Below, one piece after another: positions 24,109 through 33,828 of a DNA stretch of 47,637 nucleotides (positions are counted from its first letter, which is position 1; every line of letters begins with the position of its first letter). The stretch comes from Salinivirgaceae bacterium (GTDB lineage: Bacteria > Bacteroidota > Bacteroidia > Bacteroidales > SZUA-534), in the NCBI GenBank assembly GCA_024405635.1, contig JAKSOL010000023.1, positions 1 through 47,637 of the forward strand. Direction: 5' to 3'. The position numbers were made by a program, and so were the translations under genes. The notes beneath the pieces were generated by a model. It had not been told where the DNA came from and searched no databases. It worked only from the letters and a program-made list of their open reading frames with translations.

Positions 24109-25446
24109 TCAAAACAACAATTTCATTATAGTTCCGTTTGTGCTCGACTGGCAAACAATGGTACCGCCATGTGCCCTTAACACTTGTTGCGAGTAGCTTA
24201 GGCCGATGCCCGAGCCTGTGCTTTTGGTGGTAAAGAATGGCACAAAAATCTCGTCGCGAACATTGTCGGGTATGCCTGGTCCATTGTCGGCTACCACAAT
24301 CTCAGTCTGTCCCGAAGGCAAATGGTGGGCCGATACCTCAACCAGCGCATCGGGTTTGGGTGTTGATGCAAGTGCCTCGGCTGAATTTTTTACAAGATTT
24401 ATCATCACCTGCATCATCATTTGCTCATCGATGTTGACTGTGAAATTGGAAAGTGGCTGAACGAAATGTATGTTGACGTTGTATTGCGAGCGCATTGGCG
24501 ATGTGAAGATGCTGAACCGCTCAAAAAGGCTTGCAATGCTCACTTCGGTCAATGTTGGTTTGGGTATGTTGGTTAAAACACGATACGACTGAACAAAACG
24601 TGCCAATCCAACGCATCGTTCGCTAATAACCGACAACCCGGCTATTGAGTTGCGCACATCTTCTTCGGTTGCAATTTTTGATGAATTCCACTGGCTTTCA
24701 AGTGTTTGAGCTATTGATGTGATTGGTGTAAGTGAGTTCATAATTTCATGGCTCAAAACTCTAATGAGTTTTTTCCATGCATCAACCTCCTTGCGTTCAA
24801 GTTCGGCATGAATATCTTGCAAGGTTACTAAATGAACTTGCTTATTGCTAATGGTTACTATTGCACACTCAAGCATCACGCTTTTTTCAATACTACCAAC
24901 GTGCAGCGGTGCTACAAGTTTTGCCCCATCGGTTAGCAACATGAGTTGCAATGCAAAATCCTTATCAATTTGCGATATTTGAGAGATGTGTGTTATTACT
25001 TGAAGTCCAAAAAGATCAAATGATGAATGGTTAACCTCCGACACAAAACCATCGTTATCAAACACTAGTACACCTGTTCCTATATGCTCAATAATGGTGC
25101 TGAAATACTGGTCTTTAAGTCGCGAATTGATTTTTGCGTTTTGAAGAATAATGTTGAGTTCGTTTAGGCTGTGATGCAAATCGTTGATGATGGAGTTGCC
25201 CGTTTGCTCGGGAAATTTAAGTGCTGTGTCGTTGTTACGAATGGCACTGATGAAGAAGGTGATTTTTCGGTTTATACTGTTTATAAAATACACCAACTCA
25301 ATTACAAGACCAAGCTCGGCGCAAGCAGTTAAAACAGATATCCAAAGGGCAACATTTTTACAAAACATTACTCCCATTGCCACTGCAAGCATCACAATAG
25401 CAATAACTCTTGCCACTAACCTTATGGTTAAATGCCTATAGCCCAT
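24109..25446 (-). CDS. sensor histidine kinase, NtrY-like
   Basis: A 445-residue membrane sensor kinase. Two N-terminal hydrophobic segments (about 9-55) with almost no periplasmic loop suggest membrane-embedded or cytosolic sensing. A PAS-like region (about 105-190) follows, then HisKA with H-box [16 protein letters not shown], and a HATPase domain with N-box [13 protein letters not shown]1 DNGPGIPD and G2 [18 protein letters not shown]. All ATP-binding boxes are intact. The start overlaps the end of the response regulator by 11 bp, so both are made from one transcript. It probably phosphorylates that NtrC-like partner. Confidence 0.92.
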   Translation of the reverse strand: MGYRHLTIRLVARVIAIVMLAVAMGVMFCKNVALWISVLTACAELGLVIELVYFINSINRKITFFISAIRNNDTALKFPEQTGNSIINDLHHSLNELNIILQNAKINSRLKDQYFSTIIEHIGTGVLVFDNDGFVSEVNHSSFDLFGLQVITHISQISQIDKDFALQLMLLTDGAKLVAPLHVGSIEKSVMLECAIVTISNKQVHLVTLQDIHAELERKEVDAWKKLIRVLSHEIMNSLTPITSIAQTLESQWNSSKIATEEDVRNSIAGLSVISERCVGLARFVQSYRVLTNIPKPTLTEVSIASLFERFSIFTSPMRSQYNVNIHFVQPLSNFTVNIDEQMMMQVMINLVKNSAEALASTPKPDALVEVSAHHLPSGQTEIVVADNGPGIPDNVRDEIFVPFFTTKSTGSGIGLSYSQQVLRAHGGTIVCQSSTNGTIMKLLF

Positions 25447-26767
25447 ATTTTTTTATTTTGTTGTAAAGTGTTTGACGTGTTACACCCAACTGCAAAGCTA
25501 CAGCCGACATATTTCCGTTGTTTTTGTTAATGGCATCGGCTATCAGTCGGCGCTCCATATCCTCAAGCGTTCCGTTAAACGAGGTGGCAATGGTTGGCTC
25601 TGCGCTTCGGAACATAAAATCAGAAGGCTGAATGGTGTTGCTGTTGCTCAAAATAATAGCCTTTTCCATTGCATGTTGCAGCTCGCGAATATTTCCGGGC
25701 CACGAGTATTGCTCAAGTTTTTCAATAGCTTGGTTGCAAATGGTGTATCCCTCTTTGTTGTACTCGTTGGCAAATTTTTGCAAGAAAAATTCGGCCAAGA
25801 GCCTGATATCCTCTTTGCGATTGCGCAAAGGTGGTAGCTCAATGTGTATGGTGTTGATGCGGTAGAGCAAATCTTCGCGAAATTTACCTTCGGCCACCAT
25901 TTGCTCAAGGTTGCAGTTGGTGGCGCACACCAATCTTATATCAACCGGAATGGGTTTGTTGTCGCCAACTCGGGTAATGCTTCGGTTTTGCAATGCCGAT
26001 AGCAATTTGGCCTGCATAGGCATCGATAGGTTTCCAATTTCATCAAGAAAGAGAGTTGATTGGTTGGCGGCTTCAATTTTGCCCTCGCGATCGGTGTGAG
26101 CATCGGTAAAGGCGCCTTTTTTATGACCAAATAGTTCGCTCTCAAACAGAGTTTCGGTTATTGAACCCATATCGACCGAAACCATTGGTTTGTGAACTCG
26201 CGTTGACAATCGATGAAGTTCCTCAGCCACAACCTCTTTGCCTGTTCCGTTTTCGCCAGTAATGAGCACGTTGGCGCTGGTGGTTGCCACTTTGTTCACC
26301 ATTTGCATCACTTTGACCCACGCCTCCGATTTTCCAATAATGTTGGTGTTGCCCGTTGCTTGGCGGGTTGTTTTTTGCACCTTATTGCGCGACGAACTTA
26401 GTTTGCATGCCGAGTTGATGGTGGCAAGCAGCTTTTCGTTGTCCCATGGTTTTAGTACAAAATCGGTTGCACCCATTTGAATGGCTCGCACTGCAAGCGA
26501 CACATCGCCATAGGCGGTTATCATAACCACACTAATTGTTGGCTGATACTCAATAACTCGCTGCAACCAGTATAAGCCCTCGTTGCCAGTGTTTACGCCT
26601 GCCGAAAAATTCATATCGAGCAAAAGGACGTCGTACTTGTCAGTATTTAATTCTGATAGTAATGCATTGGGTGTTGATAGGGTTTGTACTTTCTCATAAC
26701 GTCCACTAAGCAACATCTTAATGGCGCTCAAAATGCTTTTGTTATCATCAACAACAAGAATCTTCAT
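25436..26767 (-). CDS. sigma-54-dependent response regulator, NtrC-like
   Basis: A 443-residue activator with receiver (1-120: acidic pocket D7/D8, phosphorylation site D51, T84, K106), AAA+ domain (Walker A GENGTGKE at 171-178; LFLDEIGNL Walker B) and Fis-type helix-turn-helix ([24 protein letters not shown]). The sigma-54-contacting loop reads GAFTDA instead of GAFTGA, a variant seen in functional activators. The longest ORF starts at 26827, but ATG 26767 gives the proper receiver N-terminus. It is divergent from the export operon, whose promoter looks sigma-54 dependent. Confidence 0.94.
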   Translation of the reverse strand: MKILVVDDNKSILSAIKMLLSGRYEKVQTLSTPNALLSELNTDKYDVLLLDMNFSAGVNTGNEGLYWLQRVIEYQPTISVVMITAYGDVSLAVRAIQMGATDFVLKPWDNEKLLATINSACKLSSSRNKVQKTTRQATGNTNIIGKSEAWVKVMQMVNKVATTSANVLITGENGTGKEVVAEELHRLSTRVHKPMVSVDMGSITETLFESELFGHKKGAFTDAHTDREGKIEAANQSTLFLDEIGNLSMPMQAKLLSALQNRSITRVGDNKPIPVDIRLVCATNCNLEQMVAEGKFREDLLYRINTIHIELPPLRNRKEDIRLLAEFFLQKFANEYNKEGYTICNQAIEKLEQYSWPGNIRELQHAMEKAIILSNSNTIQPSDFMFRSAEPTIATSFNGTLEDMERRLIADAINKNNGNMSAVALQLGVTRQTLYNKIKKYGL

Positions 26768-26793
26768 AATAGATTTCGTTTTTGCCTTTGCCA

Positions 26794-26801
26794 CAAATGT
26801 A
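26794..26801 (-). promoter_or_regulatory. -7 promoter box TACATTTG for the two-component genes
   Basis: Matches TAnnTTTG, 26 bp upstream of the response regulator ATG. A TTTC at 26821-26824 lies 19 bp further upstream as a weak -33 element, close to a dyad at 26830-26846. Confidence 0.55.
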
Positions 26802-26829
26802 TGGTAATGGAAAATGCGATGAAACATGG

Positions 26830-26846
26830 TGTAAAAAAATTAGACA
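26830..26846. promoter_or_regulatory. dyad A, candidate response-regulator site
   Basis: Fits TGTnnAAnnnTTnnACA (TGTAAAAAAATTAGACA). It is the same pattern as dyad B 142 bp away. It lies just upstream of the regulator's own -33 region. Confidence 0.55.
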
Positions 26847-26971
26847 GTTTGTTCTATCATTAAATGAATTCAATATTGAGTTTGTTGCATTATTCCGTCA
26901 TTTTTTGCTCGTGTTTTGGTCTAGAATAATGATATGTGCACTAGTGTCTTGTTCAAATTCTTTACACCTTA

Positions 26972-26988
26972 TGTCTAAAAATTTTACA
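26972..26988. promoter_or_regulatory. dyad B, candidate enhancer for the export operon
   Basis: Fits TGTnnAAnnnTTnnACA (TGTCTAAAAATTTTACA), about 70 bp upstream of the -24 element. That distance suits an NtrC-type upstream activating site. Confidence 0.6.
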
Positions 26989-27043
26989 CACTGGCAGTGT
27001 TATGTTTATTTCAATCTGCTCATTTTCAGTGTTTTGCATTTTT

Positions 27044-27059
27044 TGGTACACATTTGGCA
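27044..27059 (+). promoter_or_regulatory. sigma-54-type promoter of the export operon
   Basis: TGGTACACATTTGGCA aligns with TGGCACG-N4-TTGCA. The -24 GG (27045-27046) and -12 GC (27057-27058) are 10 bp apart, as required. Transcription would start near 27070, about 25 nt before the ATG. Confidence 0.65.
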
Positions 27060-27093
27060 CGTATTGGTATCAGAAAATAAAATGAACTGAAAA

Positions 27094-28452
27094 ATGAAAA
27101 GTTTTTTAAGGGTAATGATTTGTTTAGTTATTAGTTCGGTTAGTGCCCAAGCTGAGGAAACGGCTTGGACACTCAACCAATGCTTAAAACATGCCATTAG
27201 CAACAATTTGCAGCTAAAGATTAGCGAAAACGAGGCGCTAAAGGCTGATTATGTGCACACTGAGAGTCAATGGGCTGTTGCGCCATCGGTTTACGGAAGT
27301 GCAAACACCAACATGAACTTTAAGCGCGCTACCGACCAAGACAACCGCATATCGTCGGGTAACTCGTACAACATAAACTACGGCATTGGTGCGCAAATGA
27401 CTTTGTTTGCTGGCTTTCAGCTAAAGAACCAAATGACGATGACTAAATTTAATAAACTGGCATGCGACCAAAGCACCATTTCGGCTACCAATAGTTTGAT
27501 AGTGAATGTTGCAAGCCTTTACGCTACCGCTCTTTACCAAAAGTCGTTGGCCGAGGTTGCCGACAGCATTCTGGATAACAACATGAACGAACGTACACGC
27601 ATTGCCAACAAGGTTTCTGTTGGACAATTGCAACGTGCCGACTTGAGCGAGATTGATGCAACTTTGTCAACCAGCAAACTAAACAGCGCGCGAAGTCACA
27701 ACAACTACAACCTAAGCCTATTGCAATTGGCTCAATCAATTGAACTTGAATCTGCCGAAGGTTTTAGTGTAGCTCAAACCGATTTTGACCTTATTGAGCC
27801 ACACAATATTGATTTGGCTGTCGATTCGATTTACAACCTTGCTTGCTCCAACTATCCAAACGTGTTGCAATGCGAGTACGAATTAAACTACTACCAATCG
27901 GCACTAAAAGTGGCCAAAGGAGCAGTTTATCCAACAATCACCGCATCGGCAAATTTAGGTTCATCGTACTACTCAAGCGCCGTTGGCACCGATAGCCTAA
28001 CAATGCCATTTGCTGATCAAGCTCGTAACTTTTCGTCGCCATCAATTGGCCTTTCGCTTAACATTCCAATCTTTAATGGCCGACACAACCAAATGCAAAT
28101 AAAACGTAGCAAGGTTGATTTGCAAAATGCCTTGTATCGACTTGAGAATCAGAAAAAAATGATACGCAAAGAAATTGAGGAAGCCATTTTGCTACTCAAC
28201 AGCTATTATCTTGAATATGAGAGCGCTAAAGCTAATGTTACTTTTGTAGAACAATCGTACGACGCATACCGCCAACGTTACAAATTGGGTCTTGTAACCA
28301 CCACCGAATTTGCAACCACACAAAACCAATTGGCCAACGCTAAAGCGGCTATGCTTCAGGCAAAATACATGTGGATTGTGCAAGAACTAACAATTAGATT
28401 ATTTGCAGGCGACACTTTGAGTATTGCAACCAACGCATCAGAAAACGAATAA
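27094..28452 (+). CDS. TolC family outer-membrane efflux protein
   Basis: A 452-residue outer-membrane channel protein of the TolC fold. The signal peptide ends near SAQA. Two similar halves each carry long amphipathic coiled helices; the first starts with WTLNQCLKHAISNNLQLKISENEALKADY, and the second has PSIGLSLNIPIFNGRHNQMQIKRSKVDL and the late RYKLGLVTTTEFATTQNQLANAKAAML. It should trimerise and span periplasm and outer membrane as the exit duct for the inner-membrane pump encoded downstream. It is first in the four-gene operon. Confidence 0.92.
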   Translation: MKSFLRVMICLVISSVSAQAEETAWTLNQCLKHAISNNLQLKISENEALKADYVHTESQWAVAPSVYGSANTNMNFKRATDQDNRISSGNSYNINYGIGAQMTLFAGFQLKNQMTMTKFNKLACDQSTISATNSLIVNVASLYATALYQKSLAEVADSILDNNMNERTRIANKVSVGQLQRADLSEIDATLSTSKLNSARSHNNYNLSLLQLAQSIELESAEGFSVAQTDFDLIEPHNIDLAVDSIYNLACSNYPNVLQCEYELNYYQSALKVAKGAVYPTITASANLGSSYYSSAVGTDSLTMPFADQARNFSSPSIGLSLNIPIFNGRHNQMQIKRSKVDLQNALYRLENQKKMIRKEIEEAILLLNSYYLEYESAKANVTFVEQSYDAYRQRYKLGLVTTTEFATTQNQLANAKAAMLQAKYMWIVQELTIRLFAGDTLSIATNASENE

Positions 28453-28474
28453 TAACACTAAAAACATACCAACT

Positions 28475-29731
28475 ATGGCAATGGACAGAAAAATAGAAAA
28501 GAAAAAGGGAATAAAACCCAAAACCGTAATCGTAACACTGATATCGGTAGCAGTAGTTGCTTTACTAATTAAGATGACCATTTCGGCATCGGTATCGGTT
28601 TACAAAGCCGACCGCAACAAGTTAATAATATCAAATGTTGAAGCTAGTTTATTCAAAGAATACATATCAATAACCGGCACAGTAGCACCACTCACAACCA
28701 TTTTTTTAGATGCCGATGAGGGTGGCAAGGTTCAAGAAAAACTGATTGAAGAGGGTGAGATGGTTAAAAAAGGCGACATTATTTTCCGCATGGTAAACAA
28801 CGACCTTAAACTGCAAATTATGAATGCCGAGTCGCAACTTGCCTATCAAGCCAACGAGTTGCGCAACACCATCATTAATATGGACCAGCAAAAAATTAAC
28901 AACAAACGGCAATTGCTTGACATTGACCATCAAATTGTACGATTGAAACGCACCTTTGAGCAAAACCAAGAACTATACAACAACGGCAACATTTCAACCG
29001 AGGAGTACACACGATCGGCTGAGGAGTACGAATACTCGGTAAAAGAACGCGCCCTACGCTACGAGCAAATGGTACAAGACTCCATTTTTCGCGAAAACCA
29101 ACGCGACCAAATGAACTCAAGCCTACGAAGCATGCAAGAAAACCTTCGCATTGTGCGCCAACGACTTGAGGACCTCAACGTAAAAGCTCCTGCCGATGGC
29201 CAACTTGGATCGCTTGATGTGGAGATTGGACAAAAAATTAACCAAGGCCAACGCATTGGTCAGCTCAACATTATTGACAACTACAAGATTACTGCCCAAG
29301 TTGACGAACATTACATTGACCGAGTAAAAAAAGGTTTGAGTGCAACATTTGAGCGCCAAGACCGTCTGTTTAATGTAAAAGTTAAGAAAATTTATCCCGA
29401 TGTTCGCGATGGTAAGTTCCAAATTGATTTGTTGTTTGGCGACACTTTGCCTAACAACCTTCGCACTGGACAAACCTATCACATAAAGTTGGAACTTGGC
29501 CAATCGGAAAAAGCAATTATAATACCATGTGGCAATTTTTTCCATACCACAGGCGGGCAATGGATATTTGTGCTTGACGAGTCGGGTAAGTTTGCTACCA
29601 AGCGTAACATAAAAATTGGCCGAAAAAACCCACTCTATTACGAGGTGCTTGAGGGTTTAAACCCAGGCGAGCAAGTAATTGTGAGCGGCTACGACCTGTT
29701 TGGCGACAATAACCGTATTGAATTCAAATAA
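28475..29731 (+). CDS. HlyD/MacA-like periplasmic adaptor protein
   Basis: A 419-residue membrane-fusion protein: one N-terminal anchor (about 18-37), a lipoyl-type half (GGKVQEKLIEEGEMVKKGDIIFRM), a long coiled-coil hairpin (about 100-215) with lipoyl second half (VKAPADGQLGSLDVEIGQKINQGQ), and a beta-barrel/membrane-proximal region ending in LNPGEQVIVSGYDLFGDN. It connects the TolC-like channel to the FtsX-type permease. The ORF opens at 28424, overlapping the TolC gene, but ATG 28475, 23 bp after that stop, gives a normal N-terminus. Confidence 0.9.
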   Translation: MAMDRKIEKKKGIKPKTVIVTLISVAVVALLIKMTISASVSVYKADRNKLIISNVEASLFKEYISITGTVAPLTTIFLDADEGGKVQEKLIEEGEMVKKGDIIFRMVNNDLKLQIMNAESQLAYQANELRNTIINMDQQKINNKRQLLDIDHQIVRLKRTFEQNQELYNNGNISTEEYTRSAEEYEYSVKERALRYEQMVQDSIFRENQRDQMNSSLRSMQENLRIVRQRLEDLNVKAPADGQLGSLDVEIGQKINQGQRIGQLNIIDNYKITAQVDEHYIDRVKKGLSATFERQDRLFNVKVKKIYPDVRDGKFQIDLLFGDTLPNNLRTGQTYHIKLELGQSEKAIIIPCGNFFHTTGGQWIFVLDESGKFATKRNIKIGRKNPLYYEVLEGLNPGEQVIVSGYDLFGDNNRIEFK

Positions 29732-29763
29732 ACTAAACCATAAAACTGAATTACATTATAAAC

Positions 29764-32136
29764 ATGAAAACACTTTTTCGAAACCTTATCAGCATAATCA
29801 GGCGATTCAAACTTGCCTACACAATGAACCTACTTGGAACGGCCACCGCCTTTGCATCGTTTATGTTAATAATGATGCAAATATGCTACGAGCGTGGATT
29901 TGACAAGTGCTTAGACAAGTCGGAAAACATTTACCGATTAACTAGCAACTTTGAGTATCCGTTTAATGTAGTCTTGCCACGAGGTGTAATTGAGGAGTAC
30001 GTAAAATCGTCGCCATACATTGAGGCTGGTGGCGCCATTGCCGACTTTGACACACAAACTTACTTTTCGGTAACCGAGAGCAACGGATTAAACAAAGTAT
30101 TAAAATTACCCATTATTTGCATTGAGCCAGATGTTGTTAATGTTTTTGGGTTTAAAATGATAACAGGCTCATCAGACTGCATTGAATCGCCAGATAAAGC
30201 TCTAATTCCGGCCAGCTTAGCAAAAAAGATGTTTGGCACGGTTGACGTGGTTGGTCGCGCTATTGAAAACCAAAACACCCTATGGTTAGCTTGTGGCAAC
30301 TCGTTTACAGTGGGCGGTGTTTATGCCGACTTTCCATCGAATACACAATTAAAAAATGTGGTTTACCTAAAAATGAACGACATTCAAAAGGGTGAGATGA
30401 ATGCTTGCAACTTTCTTGGCTATTTTAGAGTAACAGACGGCACCAACGTAAAAGCCATTAGCGATGCGTTTAACAAAAAACTAAACGACTACAATTTTGT
30501 TGATGGATTCCAAATTGAGTTCAAGGCAACACCTATTGAGAGCATTTATTACTTAAACGAGAGCGGCGAAGGCATTTTTGTAAAATGTGGTAGCAAAAGT
30601 GTGAGCAACACATTGCTAATAATTGCGCTCGTAATCATAATCATATCAATAATAAACCACATAAACTTCAACTTGGCATTGGTGCCAATGCGCATACGTT
30701 CAATCAATATCCAAAAGGTGCTTGGCTGCAACACCAACCGTTTGCTCACAATGCTCGTACTCGAGTCGGTTATTGCATGTTTTGCCGCATGGCTCATAGG
30801 CTTGTTTATGGTTTATTTGGTGGGAGGCACTTGGCTCACATCGTTCCTTATAGGCAATTTGAGCATACAAGGCAACATAGGCATCTGCACAATAACAGGC
30901 ATTGGTTCACTATTGATTGGTGTGTTGGCAGGCATCTACCCAGCCACTATCCAAACATCGATAAACCCAGCCATTGCGCTTAAAGGTTCGTTTGGCAAAT
31001 CGCACAGTGGCCGCCGCATGCGCACCTTGCTGCTTACCATTCAATATGTAGCATCGGCTGCATTTGTTGCTGCAGCTTGCTTTGTGTGGCTACAAAACAA
31101 ATACATGCTTGCTAATAGTTCGCTTTCGGCAATGGAGCAAGTGGTTCAGGCTGAAGTGCCTGTAAAACTTGCACAACAACACTTAAACACATTTGTGAAT
31201 AGACTTAAGGAGAATCCTTCAATTATGAATGTGGCTTTTGGTCAAAACAAGGTTGGCGCAACCGATACCTACACTACCAACGCAAAATATGCAAAAGACG
31301 GCTCAACTTACAATTATCAAGAATTGTGGGCCACAAAAGAGATTTTAGACGTGTTTGGAGTGAAAGTGATAGAGGGATGCAACTTTACCAATCCGTCACT
31401 TAACAACGACGATGCTTATGCCATAGCAACCAAAAGCATGAAGGAGTTGAGTGGCATTGTGCTTAACGAGTCAATGGCCTACGACGGTTGGGGCAAGTTC
31501 ATTGGCATTATTGACAACATTAATATAACATCGATGCGTAAAGAGTCGAAACCAATTTTGTTTATGTCGATAAACAAGATGAACGAAAACATAAACTTCT
31601 CAAACATGTATGTTCGAATAGCCCAAGGAGCAAACATGCACGAAAGCATAAAGTACATTACCGACATTATTCACGAGTTCATTCCCGAATACCCAATTGA
31701 ATTTGAATTTTACGACGATGTGATGAACCAATTGTACCACAGCGAGCGTGCCCTTTCAAGCGAATTGGTCTTCTTCTCGCTTCTGGCTATCATGATATCG
31801 ATAATTGGAATATTTGGCATGGTAATGTTTGATTGCGAGTATCACCGCAAAGACAATGCAGTGCGCCGCGTTTTGGGTGCTAATATGAGCAACATTTTAA
31901 CCATGGCTAACAAACGCTACATAAAGTTGCTCCTTGTTGGATTTGCAATATCAATTCCTGTGGTTGTAATCTTTATCAACGACTGGCTTAAAGGCTTTGT
32001 AAGCCATATAGACATTAGTTGGGGCGTGTTTGCCTTGGTGTTGGTTGCTTTGGCTGCCATAACATCAATCATTGTAACAACACAAACATGGAGTTCGGCA
32101 TCAGAAAATCCTATCAACAACCTAAAATCGGAATAA
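29764..32136 (+). CDS. ABC transporter permease, MacB/FtsX type (two FtsX domains)
   Basis: A 790-residue inner-membrane protein with the tandem MacB_PCD-FtsX arrangement. There is one N-terminal segment (about 20-40), a large periplasmic domain, three segments around 280-405, another segment near 420-440, a second periplasmic domain, and three C-terminal segments (about 670-780). Landmarks are IRSINIQKVLGCN and RKDNAVRRVLGAN, the conserved charged loops before each FtsX core. This class exports or extracts lipids, peptides or drugs by mechanotransmission rather than by a classic pore. It works with the ATPase just downstream. Confidence 0.88.
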   Translation: MKTLFRNLISIIRRFKLAYTMNLLGTATAFASFMLIMMQICYERGFDKCLDKSENIYRLTSNFEYPFNVVLPRGVIEEYVKSSPYIEAGGAIADFDTQTYFSVTESNGLNKVLKLPIICIEPDVVNVFGFKMITGSSDCIESPDKALIPASLAKKMFGTVDVVGRAIENQNTLWLACGNSFTVGGVYADFPSNTQLKNVVYLKMNDIQKGEMNACNFLGYFRVTDGTNVKAISDAFNKKLNDYNFVDGFQIEFKATPIESIYYLNESGEGIFVKCGSKSVSNTLLIIALVIIIISIINHINFNLALVPMRIRSINIQKVLGCNTNRLLTMLVLESVIACFAAWLIGLFMVYLVGGTWLTSFLIGNLSIQGNIGICTITGIGSLLIGVLAGIYPATIQTSINPAIALKGSFGKSHSGRRMRTLLLTIQYVASAAFVAAACFVWLQNKYMLANSSLSAMEQVVQAEVPVKLAQQHLNTFVNRLKENPSIMNVAFGQNKVGATDTYTTNAKYAKDGSTYNYQELWATKEILDVFGVKVIEGCNFTNPSLNNDDAYAIATKSMKELSGIVLNESMAYDGWGKFIGIIDNINITSMRKESKPILFMSINKMNENINFSNMYVRIAQGANMHESIKYITDIIHEFIPEYPIEFEFYDDVMNQLYHSERALSSELVFFSLLAIMISIIGIFGMVMFDCEYHRKDNAVRRVLGANMSNILTMANKRYIKLLLVGFAISIPVVVIFINDWLKGFVSHIDISWGVFALVLVALAAITSIIVTTQTWSSASENPINNLKSE

Positions 32137-32190
32137 AACTCAATTCTAAGCAAATAATACTTAAAACATTAATAATTAAACTCTACTACG

Positions 32191-32874
32191 ATGATTAAAA
32201 CTGAAAACCTAATGAAAGTGTTTCAAACAGAAGAAGTTGAAACCTACGCATTGAACAACGTAAACTTTGAAGTAAAAAAAGGTGAGTTTGTTGCCATTAT
32301 GGGACCATCGGGTTGCGGAAAATCAACATTGCTAAACATTATTGGCCTACTTGACAACCCAACAAGCGGCAAGTACCTATTTGACGGAACCGACGTTGCT
32401 AATTTTAAAGAGAGCCAACGCACCAACTTGCGCAAGGGTAACATTGGTTTTGTGTTTCAAAGCTTTAACCTTATTGACGAACTATCAGTATTTGAAAACG
32501 TTGAGCTTCCATTGCTTTACCTAAAAGTTCCTGCCAAAGAGCGCAAACAACGTGTTGAAAAAGTGCTTGAGCAAATGAACATTGCCCACCGTGCCGACCA
32601 TTTCCCTCAACAATTATCGGGCGGTCAGCAACAACGTGTGGCCATTGCTCGCGCTGTAATTTCAAACCCAAAATTACTACTTGCCGACGAGCCAACTGGC
32701 AACCTCGACTCAAAAAATGGTCTTGAGGTGATGCATCTGCTTACCGACCTAAACAAAAACCAAGGAACAACCATTGTAATGGTTACCCACTCAATGCGCG
32801 ATGCCGGCTTTGCTCACCGCACCATTAACTTGTTTGACGGACAAATAATATCAAAAATTGAAAACGTGCTTTAA
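32191..32874 (+). CDS. ABC transporter ATPase, MacB/LolD type
   Basis: A 227-residue nucleotide-binding subunit with all motifs intact: Walker A GPSGCGKST, Q-loop FVFQSFNLIDELSV, signature LSGGQQQRVAIARA, Walker B LLLADEPTG, and H-loop VMVTHS. Size and sequence match LolD/MacB-class ATPases. It is the last gene of the sigma-54-controlled export operon. No intrinsic terminator was seen in the 120 bp before the convergent gene. Confidence 0.95.
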   Translation: MIKTENLMKVFQTEEVETYALNNVNFEVKKGEFVAIMGPSGCGKSTLLNIIGLLDNPTSGKYLFDGTDVANFKESQRTNLRKGNIGFVFQSFNLIDELSVFENVELPLLYLKVPAKERKQRVEKVLEQMNIAHRADHFPQQLSGGQQQRVAIARAVISNPKLLLADEPTGNLDSKNGLEVMHLLTDLNKNQGTTIVMVTHSMRDAGFAHRTINLFDGQIISKIENVL

Positions 32875-32994
32875 CTAAGATTCATGCAGCCAGCTATCAC
32901 TCTCCAAAAAAAATAGGCATCAGCTTTAGGAGTAATTTACTTCGAAAAAAAACAATTTGCTGAACCCGTTGTGCATTAATGCTTGCCACATATA

Positions 32995-33768
32995 CTACTC
33001 TAACACAATGCCTGCACCATGTCGCCAAATGGTTTCGGGATTGCGGCGATGCGAGTACAAAATATTATGTTGACAACTAGTACATAGGCCAGACTCTTCG
33101 ATGTTTGTAGCCAAAACACCTGCTTGCGTTAACCAATAACGGTTAGCTTTAACCAAATCGACAAACGGACGTGGCGCACCTTGCCGATGTTCAATAACAT
33201 TTGGAATGTAAGCAAACTGCTCAGCTACCTCGTTGCCTACCTCAAAGCAACAAACCGAAATGCACGGACCTATGCCAGCCACAAGGTTATTGGGATTGGT
33301 ACCAAATTGCTGTTGCATTGCCTCAACTGTGGTTTTAACAATACCTTGCGCGGTTCCACGCCAACCCGAGTGAATGGCTGCTGCAGCATGGTTTTGTTTG
33401 TCGTAAAGCAAAATGGGAACACAGTCGGCCGATAGCGCCATTAAACAAATGCCTGGTTGATTGGTAATCAGCGCATCGGTGTTTGGTATACGTGTTTCAA
33501 TATTGGTTGATCCACTACCGGCGTTTGACTCATCAACCACTGCTACGTTGGTTGTGTGTTTTTGTTCGGCTGTTGTAAGCTTTTCTATCTGAAAACCAAT
33601 TGTTTGAGCCAACCAACGGCGATTGTCGGCACCCATTGGTAAACGCAAATTGATGTCGGTTTTTTCGCGCCCCAAACCCGATGTTACAAAGTGCTTTACT
33701 CGCGGCAAATTGAGGTTTTGAAATGTATAATACGGAAATTTGTTCCCTGATTGATTATGAAGAATCAT
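32995..33768 (-). CDS. pgeF: YfiH/PgeF family protein (laccase-domain, purine/peptidoglycan editing)
   Basis: A 258-residue protein of the YfiH family. Zinc/copper ligands appear in HSGWRGTAQGIVKTTVEAM, GIGPCISVCCFEVGNEVAE and HNILYSHRRNPETIWRHGAGIVLE, with ALSADCVPILLYD upstream. Members have been described as multicopper-like polyphenol oxidases, purine nucleoside-active enzymes and the peptidoglycan editing factor PgeF, so the exact role is unsettled. The frame stays open to a TTG at 33822, but ATG 33768 fits the family start better. Last in the SprE-phosphatase-YfiH unit. Confidence 0.88.
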   Translation of the reverse strand: MILHNQSGNKFPYYTFQNLNLPRVKHFVTSGLGREKTDINLRLPMGADNRRWLAQTIGFQIEKLTTAEQKHTTNVAVVDESNAGSGSTNIETRIPNTDALITNQPGICLMALSADCVPILLYDKQNHAAAAIHSGWRGTAQGIVKTTVEAMQQQFGTNPNNLVAGIGPCISVCCFEVGNEVAEQFAYIPNVIEHRQGAPRPFVDLVKANRYWLTQAGVLATNIEESGLCTSCQHNILYSHRRNPETIWRHGAGIVLE

Positions 33769-33828
33769 CGACTTATAAACTACTGATTTATCAAGTATTA
33801 GCTTTTTATTGCTACTTAACAACTTAAA

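Larger units (their letters stand above)
26768..27093. other. 326-bp divergent regulatory region
   Basis: It separates the response regulator gene (minus) from the export operon (plus). It contains a TAnnTTTG-type box for the regulator, two 17-bp dyads of the form TGTnnAAnnnTTnnACA, and a sigma-54-type promoter. A 102-codon open frame covers it but looks like chance. Confidence 0.7.

Noticed and set aside
27054..27068. alternative sigma-54 element beginning TTTGGCACG
   Set aside because: The -24-like half is good, but no GC stands 10 bp downstream. The TGGTAC element 10 bp upstream has correct spacing.
26782..27090. 102-codon plus-strand ORF in the divergent regulatory region
   Set aside because: It covers the promoter elements and both dyads, has a hydrophobic, aromatic-rich random composition, and shows no family likeness.
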